From NCBI RefSeq assembly GCF_000425365.1, contig NZ_AUDH01000008.1, forward strand, positions 1 through 64,000: a stretch of 64,000 nucleotides of DNA, read 5' to 3'. The position numbers and the translations under genes were made by a program. The DNA comes from Rubritepida flocculans DSM 14296 (GTDB lineage Bacteria > Pseudomonadota > Alphaproteobacteria > Acetobacterales > Acetobacteraceae). A model generated the notes under the pieces. It did not search any database. It was not told the origin of the DNA and saw only the letters and a program-made list of their open reading frames with translations. This document shows positions 56,848-64,000 of this stretch, piece by piece (position 1 is the stretch's first letter; every line of letters starts with the position of its first letter).

Positions 56848-58125
56848 ATGCCCATGCTCGCCCGCCGCAGCCTCCTCGCCGCGCCGCTGCTCGCCGCACC
56901 CCTCTACGCCCGCGCCCAGGCGCGCGGCGTGGAGCTGACGGTGCAGTATTCCATCCCCGTTCTGTTCCGCGACCTGATGGAGCAGGTGGCGCAGGGCTTC
57001 ATGCGCGCCCACCCCGACATCCGCATCGTCTATCGCGCGCCGGAGGAGGGCTATGAGGAAATCCTCCAGCGCAACCTGCGCGACGCCATCACCCGCACCC
57101 TGCCGGACGTGGCCTTCCACGGCCTCAACCGCCAGCGCACGCTGCTCGAGCGCAACATCCCGGTGGATTTGCGCCCCATCATGCAGGCCGATCCGGAGAC
57201 GCCCGCCCTCGGCTACTCGGAGAGCCTGCTCTCGCTCGGCCAGGTCGGCGGGCAGCAGACGGGCATCGGCTTCGCCCTCTCCACGCCCATCCTCTACTAC
57301 AACGTGGATCTGATGCGCCGCGCCGGCGGCGACCCCGCCCGCCCGCCCGCGAGCTGGGACGAGGTGATCGCGCTCGCCCGCGCCATCCATGGCAGCGGGC
57401 CCGACGTGCAGGGCATGTTCTTCGACTGGACGATCACCGGGAACTGGTCCTGGCAGGGGCTCGTCTTCTCCCATGGCGGGACGATGCTCAACGCCGAGGA
57501 GACGCGCGTCGCCTTCGGCGAGGCGCCGGGCCGGGCCGCGATCCGCGTGCTGCGCCGCATGGTGGAGGAGGGCCGCATGCCCGACATCCGCCCCGCCACG
57601 ATGTTCAGCGATTTCTTCGCCGGCCGCATGGGCATCTCGATGCAGAGCACCGCGCAGCTCGGCCGCTACAACCGCGAGATCGGCGGCCGCTTCCCGCTGC
57701 TGACGGGCCGCTACCCGCTCTCCGCGCCGAATGCGCGCCTGCCCGCGGGCGGCAATGTCGCGATGATCTTCACGCGCGACCGCCAGCGCCAGGAGGCCGC
57801 CTGGAAATTCGTGAAATACGCCACGGGGCCCATCGGCGCGACCATGATGGTGCGCGCCACCGGCTACATGCCCGCCAGCACCATCCCCGCCGAGCGCGAG
57901 GACATGCTCGCCCCCTTCTACCGCGAGAACCCGAACCACCTCACCACCTTCCGCCAGCAGGACGTGATCACGGGCTGGTACGCCTTCCCCGGCCAGAACG
58001 CGCTGCGCATCACGGATGTGATCAACGACCACCTGCAGTCGGTGGTGGCGCGGCGGGCGGAGCCAGAGGCGGCGCTCGAGCGCATGGTCGCCGACGTGCA
58101 GAACCTGCTGCCGCGGCGGAGCTGA
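56848..58125 (+). CDS. ugpB: Extracellular substrate-binding protein, UgpB-type
   Basis: This 425-residue periplasmic receptor begins with a signal peptide (MPMLARRSLLAAPLLAAPLYARAQA, cleavage near residue 24). CUT1-family features are RAPEEGYEEILQ, PILYYNVDLMRRAG and FFAGRMGISMQS. It sits last in the ugpCAEB order, followed 6 bp later by a phosphodiesterase. The likely substrate is glycerol-3-phosphate or a glycerophosphodiester. Solute identity is inferred. Confidence 0.87.
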   Translation: MPMLARRSLLAAPLLAAPLYARAQARGVELTVQYSIPVLFRDLMEQVAQGFMRAHPDIRIVYRAPEEGYEEILQRNLRDAITRTLPDVAFHGLNRQRTLLERNIPVDLRPIMQADPETPALGYSESLLSLGQVGGQQTGIGFALSTPILYYNVDLMRRAGGDPARPPASWDEVIALARAIHGSGPDVQGMFFDWTITGNWSWQGLVFSHGGTMLNAEETRVAFGEAPGRAAIRVLRRMVEEGRMPDIRPATMFSDFFAGRMGISMQSTAQLGRYNREIGGRFPLLTGRYPLSAPNARLPAGGNVAMIFTRDRQRQEAAWKFVKYATGPIGATMMVRATGYMPASTIPAEREDMLAPFYRENPNHLTTFRQQDVITGWYAFPGQNALRITDVINDHLQSVVARRAEPEAALERMVADVQNLLPRRS

Positions 58126-58131
58126 GCGGCC

Positions 58132-58947
58132 ATGTCCGGCGCGCCCTTCAGCTTCCTGCACCTGACGGACCTGCACATGATCCCGGAGGGCGCGCCGCCC
58201 CTCTACGGCCTCGATCCCGGCGAGCGCCTGGCGCTCGCGGTGGCCGACATCGCCGCCCGGCACGGCCCGGGCGGCGCGGCCCCGGCCGAGTTCGCAGTGG
58301 TGACGGGCGATCTGACCCATCTCGGCGAGCCGGGCGCCTATGCGCGGCTCGGCCGCATCCTCGACCGGCTGCCGATGCCCGTGCACCTGCTGCTCGGCAA
58401 CCATGACGACCGCGGCCATTTCCAGGCCGCCTTCCCCGGCACGCCGCGCGATGCGGCGGGCTTCGTGCAGCAGGCGCTGCCCACGCCCGTGGGCCTGTTC
58501 CTGATGCTGGACACGAACGAGCCCGGCACCCATGCGGGGCGGCTCTGCCCGGCGCGGCTCGCCTGGCTCTCGGCGAGGCTGGCGGAGAGCGAGGGGCCCG
58601 TCTTCCTCTTCCTGCACCACCCGCCCTTCCGCGTGGGCATCTCGCGCATGGACCGCATCCCGCTGCTGGATGCCGAGGCGCTGTGGGAGGTGCTGGCGCC
58701 GCACGCGCCGCGCATCCGCCACGCCTTCCACGGCCATCTGCACCGGCCGCTGGGCGGCTCCTGGAGGGGGATTCCCTTCACCTCGCTGCGCGGCACGGCG
58801 CATCAGGTCGCGCTCGACCTTGCCGAGCGCGAGACGGTGCCCGGCAGCCATGAGCCGCCGGCCTATGCGCTGGTGCGGGTGACGCCCGAGTCGGTGATCG
58901 TGCACACGCACGATTTCCTGGACGCCACCGGCGGGTTCCAGCTCTAG
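58132..58947 (+). CDS. Calcineurin-type phosphodiesterase (GpdQ-like)
   Basis: This 271-residue metallophosphoesterase has all di-metal motifs: DLHM in LTDLHMIPEG, GDLTHLGE, GNHDD, HHPPF and HGHLHRP. It resembles GpdQ and cAMP-phosphodiesterase-like enzymes. Next to ugp genes it likely hydrolyses glycerophosphodiesters or imported phosphoesters. It shares a CTAG with the stop of the convergent TTT receptor. Substrate specificity is unproven. Confidence 0.86.
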   Translation: MSGAPFSFLHLTDLHMIPEGAPPLYGLDPGERLALAVADIAARHGPGGAAPAEFAVVTGDLTHLGEPGAYARLGRILDRLPMPVHLLLGNHDDRGHFQAAFPGTPRDAAGFVQQALPTPVGLFLMLDTNEPGTHAGRLCPARLAWLSARLAESEGPVFLFLHHPPFRVGISRMDRIPLLDAEALWEVLAPHAPRIRHAFHGHLHRPLGGSWRGIPFTSLRGTAHQVALDLAERETVPGSHEPPAYALVRVTPESVIVHTHDFLDATGGFQL

Positions 58948-59915
58948 GCCGCGACGATCCCCTCCGCGCGCGCCATCGCCACCCAGTGGTCGCGGAAGGC
59001 GGCGACGAAGCGCGCGAACTCCGCCCCCATCGGGGCGGGCTGGCGCGGGGCGGAGGCGAGCTCCTCGAGCCTCGCGCGCACGGCCGCCGAGGCCGCGATG
59101 GGCGGGATGGCGGCGGAGAGGCGCTCCACCACCGGCGCGGGCAGGCCGCGCCGGCCGCTGAGGCCGATCCATTGCGTGTGCGTCGCGGCCGGAGCGCCGA
59201 GCTCGGCCAGCGTCGGCGCATCGGGGAAGCCCGGCACCCGCGCCTCAGAGGAGGTGGCGAGCAGGCGCAGCGTGCCGTCGCGCAACTGCCCCACCAGCGT
59301 GGTGATGGGCGCGTTCAGCATGTCGATCTGCCCGGCCAGCAGATCCTGCAGCGCGGGCGGCGTGCCGCGATAGGGGATGTGGTCGAGCTGCGCCGCGCCG
59401 GTGGCGCGGGCCAGCAGCGCGCCCGTGATGTGCTCGGCCGAGCCGACGCCCGAGGTGCCGTAGCGCACGGGCCGCGTGCGCGCGGCGGCGAGCAGCGCGG
59501 CCATGCTCGCGAAGGGCGAGTTCGCGCGCACGACGCTCACGGTCGGCGCCTCGGCCAGCAGGGCGATGTGCGTGAAATCCGCCACCGGATCATAGGGCAC
59601 CGAGGGCAGCACGCCGGGCGCGAAGCCGAAGGGAATGGCGTGGGAGACGGCGAGGGTGAGGCCATCCGGCGCGGCCTTGGCCACCGCATCCGCGCCGATG
59701 GTGCCCGAGGCGCCCGCGCGGTTCTCCACCACCACATTCGTCCCCAGCGCCTCGCCCAGCGGCGCGGCGAAGAGCCGGCCGATCGCGTCGGCGAGCCCGC
59801 CGGCCGGGAAGCCCGCGATGAGGCGGATCGGCTGGCGGCCCGGCCAGGGCTGGGCGCGCGCGGCGGGCGCGAGCGCGAGAAGGGCGGGGAGGGCGAGAAG
59901 ACGGCGGCGTTGCAT
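58944..59915 (-). CDS. Bug-family TTT solute receptor
   Basis: This 323-residue periplasmic receptor has a signal peptide (MQRRRLLALPALLALAPAARA) and Bug motifs PIRLIAGFPAGGLADAIGR, VVENRAGASGTIGADAV and HIPYRGTPPALQDL. No membrane TTT subunits are nearby, so it is an orphan receptor. It converges with the phosphodiesterase, with a 4-bp overlap. It is divergent from the CBS gene. Confidence 0.92.
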   Translation of the reverse strand: MQRRRLLALPALLALAPAARAQPWPGRQPIRLIAGFPAGGLADAIGRLFAAPLGEALGTNVVVENRAGASGTIGADAVAKAAPDGLTLAVSHAIPFGFAPGVLPSVPYDPVADFTHIALLAEAPTVSVVRANSPFASMAALLAAARTRPVRYGTSGVGSAEHITGALLARATGAAQLDHIPYRGTPPALQDLLAGQIDMLNAPITTLVGQLRDGTLRLLATSSEARVPGFPDAPTLAELGAPAATHTQWIGLSGRRGLPAPVVERLSAAIPPIAASAAVRARLEELASAPRQPAPMGAEFARFVAAFRDHWVAMARAEGIVAA

Positions 59916-60014
59916 GCTTCGAGGGCTCCGGTCGCACAAGGGCGGGGCAGGGCCGCGCCGCTGGACGCCGCCCCGCCCCCTCCGCCGGAGGACGAGCAAG
60001 CGCCGTGCCGCGGA

Positions 60015-60028
60015 TTGATCTCGCGCAA
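60015..60028 (+). promoter_or_regulatory. Candidate FixK/FNR-family box upstream of CBS-BON gene
   Basis: TTGATCTCGCGCAA fits TTG(A/C)-N6-(T/G)CAA and matches 8 of the 10 defined FNR positions (TTGAT-N4-ATCAA). Its centre at 60021.5 would put a class II transcript start near 60063, with TAGATG (60051-60056) as a weak -10 and the ATG 22 nt further on. It could equally serve the divergent TTT receptor. Confidence 0.5.
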
Positions 60029-60040
60029 GGCCGCGTTCAT

Positions 60041-60065
60041 GTTCCGTGGCTAGATGCCGCGGAAC
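60041..60065 (+). promoter_or_regulatory. Hairpin in the promoter/leader of the CBS-BON gene
   Basis: GTTCCGTGG (60041-60049), loop CTAGATG, CCGCGGAAC (60057-60065) gives a 9-bp stem with one G-U pair. It lies just upstream of the ribosome site (GGGGGAAGG, 60072-60080) and overlaps the predicted -10. It may be an operator palindrome or chance. Confidence 0.3.
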
Positions 60066-60084
60066 AAAACTGGGGGAAGGCCGG

Positions 60085-60777
60085 ATGCGCGCCGATGAGA
60101 TCATGTCGCGGGACGTCGTGACCGTCCGTCCCGAGACTCCCTTGCGCGAGGTGGCGGAACTGCTCGCGAGCCGGCACCTCTCCGGCGTGCCGGTGGTGGA
60201 CGCCGAGGGCCGCCTCCTCGGCGTGCTGACCGAGAGCGACCTGATGCGCCGCATCGCCGCGCCGGCCGAGGCGCCGGCGGGCTTCCTCGGCGGGCTGATC
60301 CGCGACGCGGCGGCCGAGGCCGGGCGCTTCGCCAAGCTGCACGGCCGCACCGCCCAGGATGTGATGACGCCCGATCCGCTCTGCGTGCCCCCCGACGCGC
60401 CGGTGGCGGAGGTGGCGAAGCTGCTGGAGGAGAAGCGCATCCGCCGCCTGCCCGTGGTCTCGGAGGGCAGGCTGCTCGGCCTCGTCAGCCGGGCCGACAT
60501 CCTCAAGGCCGTGCTCGCCGCGCCCGAGGCGGGGGGCGGTGCGGCCGACGACGCCGCCATCCGCGCCGCGCTGCGTCGCGCGATGCGCGAACAGCCCTGG
60601 GTGGACCGCCACTTCCTCCACGCCGAGGTGCGCGACGGCCATGTCCATTTCACCGGCTTCGCGCGCAGCCCCACCATCGCCCAGGGCCTGCGCGCCCTGG
60701 CCGAAAGCATTCCCGGCGTGAGGAGCGTGAGCCTCGACCTCGCGCCGCCGCCGCTGTTCATGATGGGCATTCCCTGA
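60085..60777 (+). CDS. CBS-domain pair with C-terminal BON-like domain
   Basis: This 230-residue protein has two CBS motifs, from IMSRDVVTVRPETPLREVAELL and DVMTPDPLCVPPDAPVAEVA, followed by a BON-like region around LHAEVRDGHVHFTGFARSP. CBS pairs bind adenosyl ligands, and BON domains may associate with membranes. Start ATG 60085 follows GGGGGAAGG. A FixK/FNR-like site and a hairpin lie upstream. A close paralogue follows, suggesting duplication. Function unknown; CBS-BON genes occur in low-oxygen regulons in some alphaproteobacteria. Confidence 0.88.
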   Translation: MRADEIMSRDVVTVRPETPLREVAELLASRHLSGVPVVDAEGRLLGVLTESDLMRRIAAPAEAPAGFLGGLIRDAAAEAGRFAKLHGRTAQDVMTPDPLCVPPDAPVAEVAKLLEEKRIRRLPVVSEGRLLGLVSRADILKAVLAAPEAGGGAADDAAIRAALRRAMREQPWVDRHFLHAEVRDGHVHFTGFARSPTIAQGLRALAESIPGVRSVSLDLAPPPLFMMGIP

Positions 60778-60816
60778 GACGGCTGCCCCCACCGAAAGAC
60801 CGGGAAAGGACGACGC

Positions 60817-61482
60817 ATGAAGGTTCAGGACGTGATGTCGCGGGAGGTGCTCACCGTCTCGCCCGACACCCCCGTGCATGAGGTGGCGCGCCTGCTTTCC
60901 GAGCACCATGTCTCCGGCGCGCCGGTGGTGGATGCGGATGGCGCGCTGCTCGGCATCGTCACCGAGACGGATCTGGCCCACCGCCTCGCCGCGAAGGTGA
61001 GCCCGCCGCGCTCCTGGCTGCGCGCGCTCTTCTCCGCGGCGCCGGCCGAGGCGCTGGACTACGCGAAGTCCCGCGGCCGGAAGGCGCGCGACATCATGAC
61101 GGCGGCCACCGTGACCATCGGCGAGGAGGCGAGCCTCGAGGAGGCGGCGCGGCTGCTGGAGGAGAAGGGCGTGCGCCGGCTGCCGGTGCTGCGCGGCGGC
61201 AAGCTCGTGGGCGTGGTCAGCCGGGCGGACATGCTGCGCGCGCTGCTCGCGCCCGAGGCGCCGGGGCCCGTCAGCGCCGATGACCGCGCGCTGCGCGCCG
61301 CCATCCAGGCCGCTCTGCGCGAGGCGGCCTGGACGCACGCCTACTCCATCCATTTCACGGTGCGCGACGGCGAGGTGACCTTCTACGGCTTCTCCTCGCC
61401 CACCGAAATCCAGCGCGGGCTGCGCGTGCTCGCCGAAGGGGTGCCCGGCGTCAAGGCCGTGCATTTCCCGGGGACGGAGTGA
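60817..61482 (+). CDS. Second CBS-domain pair with C-terminal BON-like domain
   Basis: This 221-residue paralogue of the preceding protein shares the plan: [45 protein letters not shown] and [22 protein letters not shown], then a BON-like [18 protein letters not shown]. The gap to the first gene is 39 bp, with a GGAAAGGA site. The last 32 bp overlap the convergent racemase-like gene. Probably the two CBS proteins work together. Confidence 0.87.
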   Translation: MKVQDVMSREVLTVSPDTPVHEVARLLSEHHVSGAPVVDADGALLGIVTETDLAHRLAAKVSPPRSWLRALFSAAPAEALDYAKSRGRKARDIMTAATVTIGEEASLEEAARLLEEKGVRRLPVLRGGKLVGVVSRADMLRALLAPEAPGPVSADDRALRAAIQAALREAAWTHAYSIHFTVRDGEVTFYGFSSPTEIQRGLRVLAEGVPGVKAVHFPGTE

Positions 61483-62206
61483 GGCTGGCGTAGAGCGCCT
61501 CAAGCCCCGGCGCATAGCCCGTCAGCGCGCGCGGCCGGGGGGTGCGGCGGCTCGGCGCCATGCCCGCCAGCGCGGCGGCGAGCCGCACTCCGGCCACCGT
61601 GCCGTCCACCAGCGGCACGGGGCTCTCCGGCTGAAGCGCGGCGGCCACGCCCGCGAGCGGCCCGCCGGCGAGGATCACGGACTCCGCGCCATCCTCCTCG
61701 ACGGAGCGCCGCACCAGTTCGCGCAGCAGTTCGCGCCGCTCCTCGGCCACGCGCGAGGGATCGCCCGCGAAGGCGGGCCCCATGCGGAAGCCTGCGCAGC
61801 GCGACGCGAGGCCGCTGCGCTCCAGGCAATCCTCGAACATCGGGCGCAGTGCGGCGGTGAAGCTCACGATGCCGAAGCGCCGGCCGAGCAGGGCAGCGGC
61901 GTGGAAGGCGGCCTCGCTGATGCCGATGACGGGAACCTCGAACAGCTCCTTGGCCGCCTCCACCCCGGGGTCGCCGAAGCAGGCGACCACCGCGGCGTCG
62001 AAGCGCCCGCGCGCGGCCTGCAGCGCGGCCAGGGTGGCGGGGCCGGCCACCAGCCAGTCGGCGCGGCTGACGATGAGCGGCAGGCCGAAGGGGGCGGTCA
62101 CCGTCTCCACCTGCGTGCCGGCGGGCGCGGCCGCGGCGGCCACGGCGGCGATTCGCCGCGTCACGCCCTCGGTCGTGTTGCTGTTGACCACGAGAATCCG
62201 CGCCAT
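61451..62206 (-). CDS. Asp/Glu/hydantoin racemase-family protein lacking the second Cys
   Basis: This 251-residue protein of the Asp/Glu/hydantoin racemase fold shows the [10 protein letters not shown]-terminus and the first catalytic Cys76 in VACFGDPG. The second normally lies in a GCAGM-like loop but here is GG (residues 181-182 of [10 protein letters not shown]), so classic two-base racemisation seems unlikely. The ATG at 62206 has a GGAGGG site. It may be a related lyase, isomerase or non-racemising homologue. It converges with the CBS gene. Confidence 0.82.
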   Translation of the reverse strand: MARILVVNSNTTEGVTRRIAAVAAAAAPAGTQVETVTAPFGLPLIVSRADWLVAGPATLAALQAARGRFDAAVVACFGDPGVEAAKELFEVPVIGISEAAFHAAALLGRRFGIVSFTAALRPMFEDCLERSGLASRCAGFRMGPAFAGDPSRVAEERRELLRELVRRSVEEDGAESVILAGGPLAGVAAALQPESPVPLVDGTVAGVRLAAALAGMAPSRRTPRPRALTGYAPGLEALYASLTPSPGNARP

Positions 62207-62266
62207 GCCCGAAGCCCTCCTGCGGCGGTGGCCGCGCCGCGGCCCTTGGGGCTAAGCTTACGGCCC

Positions 62267-63901
62267 ATGGCACCCGACACCCAGGCCCCCGCCGAGGCCG
62301 CCCCCCGCAGCGCCGGCGCCTCCCGCGCCGCGGCGCCCGGGCGGCTGCGCTGGGCCGGGCGCATCGGCACGCGCGCGGCGGCGATCGTGGCGCTCATGCT
62401 CGCCGTCATCGCCTTCCTCGCGGGCAACGCGCTCGTGCAGCTCCAGCGCCAGGGCGAGATCATCGAGCAGATGGGCGTGCGCGACCGCGCGGCCATCGAG
62501 GCGGTGGACGATTTCTCCAACGACGTGGCGGATTTCGCCCAGGCCTTCGCCGCCGTGCTCGCGGGCGCGCTGCCGCCCGCCGTCACCGCCCCGCGCATGG
62601 TGCGCAACGCCGAGGGCATCATGGAGTCCTTCAACCTGCTGATGGAGAAGGTGGGCGCCCGGCTCGACCCCGTCGTCGCCACCGGCTCGCGCGACATGGC
62701 CGCCCGCCTGCCCGACCTCGCCGAGCGCGTGCGGGAGGCCTTCCAGCGCCGCCTGCGCGACCAGTACGGGCCGCTGCAGGAGGAGTGGCTCGACATCGTG
62801 GTGGCCTTCAACCGCCTCTCCGCCCAGGCGCGCGACATGATCCGCGCCGATGCGGATGCGAGCCGCGCCCGCGCCCACCGGCTGCAGGAGCAGGGCCGGC
62901 GCGCCGCCATCCTGGGCGCGGTGGCGGGGGTGGTGGGGCTCGGCCTCGTCTGGCTCGTGCTGGTGCAGCTCACCGCGCGCCCGCTCGGACGGCTCGCCAA
63001 GGCCATGCAGGGGCTGGCGCGCGGCGACGCCGAGGTGGCGGTGCCAGGCGCTGGCCGCTCCGACCAGGTGGGCGAGATGGCGCAGGCGGTGGAGGTGTTC
63101 AAGCAGAACCTCGCCAACACGCGCCGCCTGATGGACCAGGCGCTGGAGGGCGCGCGCCGCACCGCCGTCGTCACCACCCAGGCGAGCCAGGCGATCGGCC
63201 AGGTGAGCGAGGGCGCGATGACCCAGCTTGCGGAGCTGCGCCAGGTCTCGGACGCGCTCTCCCACACCGCCGAGGCGGTGGCGGAGGTGGGCCGCAGCAC
63301 GCAGCAGGCGCGCGACACGGCGGCCGAGGCGCGCGCCCTGCTGGCCGACAGCCTCGCCCGGGTGCGCACGCTGATCGAGACGGTGGACGCGGTGGGCGAG
63401 GACACGGAGCGCGTGACGCGCATCGCCGCCACCATCGCGAAGATCGCCACCCAGACCAACATCCTCGCCATCAACGCCGCCATCGAGGCGGCGCGCGCGG
63501 GCGAGCACGGACGCGGCCTCGCGGTGGTGGCCGAGGAGGTGCGCGCGCTCGCCGCCAACACCGAGGCGCTGGCGCAGGAGATCGCGGATGTGGTGCTGCT
63601 CGCCGGCCGCCGCACGCGCGAGGGCGCGGGCACCGCGGCCGCCGTGGGCGAATCCATGGACGGGCTGGAGCGGCTGACGGGCGAGAGCGCGCGGCTCGCC
63701 GCGGCCATCGCGGTGGCGATGGAGGAGCAGCAGACCACCATCGCCTCGCTCGACGAGCGGGTGGCCACGCTCACGCGCATCGGCCAGTCCAACGCCACCG
63801 CCGCGGAGGAGATCACCGTGACCATGATCGACCTCTCCCGCCTCGCCGCCGAGGCGCGCGAGGCGGTGGAGAGCATGGCGGCGCGGCCCCATGGAGGGTG
63901 A
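62267..63901 (+). CDS. Methyl-accepting chemotaxis protein
   Basis: This 544-residue receptor has an N-terminal cytoplasmic tail, TM1 about 36-58, a helical periplasmic sensor (about 60-210), TM2 about 214-236, a HAMP region ([16 protein letters not shown]) and a C-terminal signalling domain. The hairpin tip [28 protein letters not shown] (about 400-427) is conserved. ATG 62267 fits the tail. The following response regulator starts 4 bp later. Ligand unknown. Confidence 0.92.
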   Translation: MAPDTQAPAEAAPRSAGASRAAAPGRLRWAGRIGTRAAAIVALMLAVIAFLAGNALVQLQRQGEIIEQMGVRDRAAIEAVDDFSNDVADFAQAFAAVLAGALPPAVTAPRMVRNAEGIMESFNLLMEKVGARLDPVVATGSRDMAARLPDLAERVREAFQRRLRDQYGPLQEEWLDIVVAFNRLSAQARDMIRADADASRARAHRLQEQGRRAAILGAVAGVVGLGLVWLVLVQLTARPLGRLAKAMQGLARGDAEVAVPGAGRSDQVGEMAQAVEVFKQNLANTRRLMDQALEGARRTAVVTTQASQAIGQVSEGAMTQLAELRQVSDALSHTAEAVAEVGRSTQQARDTAAEARALLADSLARVRTLIETVDAVGEDTERVTRIAATIAKIATQTNILAINAAIEAARAGEHGRGLAVVAEEVRALAANTEALAQEIADVVLLAGRRTREGAGTAAAVGESMDGLERLTGESARLAAAIAVAMEEQQTTIASLDERVATLTRIGQSNATAAEEITVTMIDLSRLAAEAREAVESMAARPHGG

Positions 63902-63904
63902 GGG

Positions 63905-64000
63905 GTGAGCGCCGCGATCCTCGTCGTGGACGACAGCGGCTTCAACCGGCTGCTGCTGAAGCGCCGCCTCGCCGAGCTCGGCTACGGCGAGCCGGAGATG
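63905..64000 (+). CDS. Response regulator receiver domain, start only (runs off window)
   Basis: From GTG 63905 the first 32 codons begin AAILVVDDSGFNRLLLKRRL, matching a CheY-like receiver domain: the acidic pair DD and the following helix are visible. The phospho-acceptor Asp and later domains are outside the window. It follows the chemoreceptor gene closely, so both are likely in one signalling operon. Confidence 0.85.
   Translation, partial: MSAAILVVDDSGFNRLLLKRRLAELGYGEPEM

Overview
The window is a very GC-rich (roughly 70-75% by eye), tightly packed bacterial chromosome segment. Genes are separated by very short gaps or by ATGA, GTGA and TGATG overlaps. Many starts are GTG or TTG, and one gene appears to use CTG. 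The gene families point to an alphaproteobacterium, most probably an Acetobacteraceae/Roseomonas-like organism. They include the DUF1285-NUDIX-DUF6111-CCA transferase row, the moxR-DUF58-DUF4159 row, single-gene Bug/TTT solute receptors and a beta-type glutathione transferase. The lineage is an inference from family content, not a measured placement. No rRNA, tRNA, CRISPR array or prophage was found.

Layout. 1-350: the 3' end of an IS5-family insertion sequence. 366-9572: a nucleotide-sugar and envelope block. It holds a UDP-glucuronate 4-epimerase-like SDR, UDP-glucose dehydrogenase, a sulfotransferase, an Asp/Glu racemase with a TauE/SafE exporter, Gmd and Rmd (GDP-D-rhamnose), bifunctional HldE (LPS heptose) and the murein endopeptidase MepA. 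9607-13047: lgt, a MidA-type methyltransferase, pgeF, a possible 22-residue membrane peptide and a lipoprotein. 13127-17937: prs, a glutathione transferase, a histidine phosphatase, an amidohydrolase and a TTT receptor. 17938-18113: a convergent gap holding three successive perfect inverted repeats. 18114-23015: a ttrBCA-type tetrathionate-reductase-like respiratory operon. 23479-25299: a SWIM zinc-finger protein.

25430-27575: a second sugar pair (a DegT aminotransferase and an SDR without the usual catalytic Tyr), followed by a K+ channel, a RidA protein and a UPF0114 protein up to 29496. 29507-32935: dnaE. 32974-38471: an NDP-forming acyl-CoA synthetase, a GAF protein and a TRAP transporter (dctPQM). 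38566-42514: an SDR, an acyl-CoA ligase and a PAS-EAL c-di-GMP phosphodiesterase. 42584-49244: the moxR/DUF58/BatA-DUF4159/VWA-like membrane module. 49354-53809: DUF1285, NUDIX, DUF6111, CCA transferase and an ABC exporter. 53958-58947: a ugpCAEB glycerol-3-phosphate-type importer with a calcineurin-type phosphodiesterase. 58944-62206: a TTT receptor, two CBS-CBS-BON proteins and a racemase-like protein. 62267-64000: a methyl-accepting chemotaxis protein and the first 32 codons of a response regulator.

The most notable regulatory signal is a pair of 14-bp sites of the form TTGA-N6-GCAA, the FixK/FNR-family operator pattern. One lies upstream of ttrB (23093-23106) and one upstream of the first CBS-BON gene (60015-60028). 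They suggest a shared low-oxygen regulon joining tetrathionate-type respiration and the CBS proteins. No convincingly new defence or mobile system is visible. The better leads are small-scale: this regulatory pair, the hairpin-rich module at 17952-18111, the CTG start of the CCA transferase, the 22-codon overlapping ORF, and two enzymes lacking a canonical catalytic residue.
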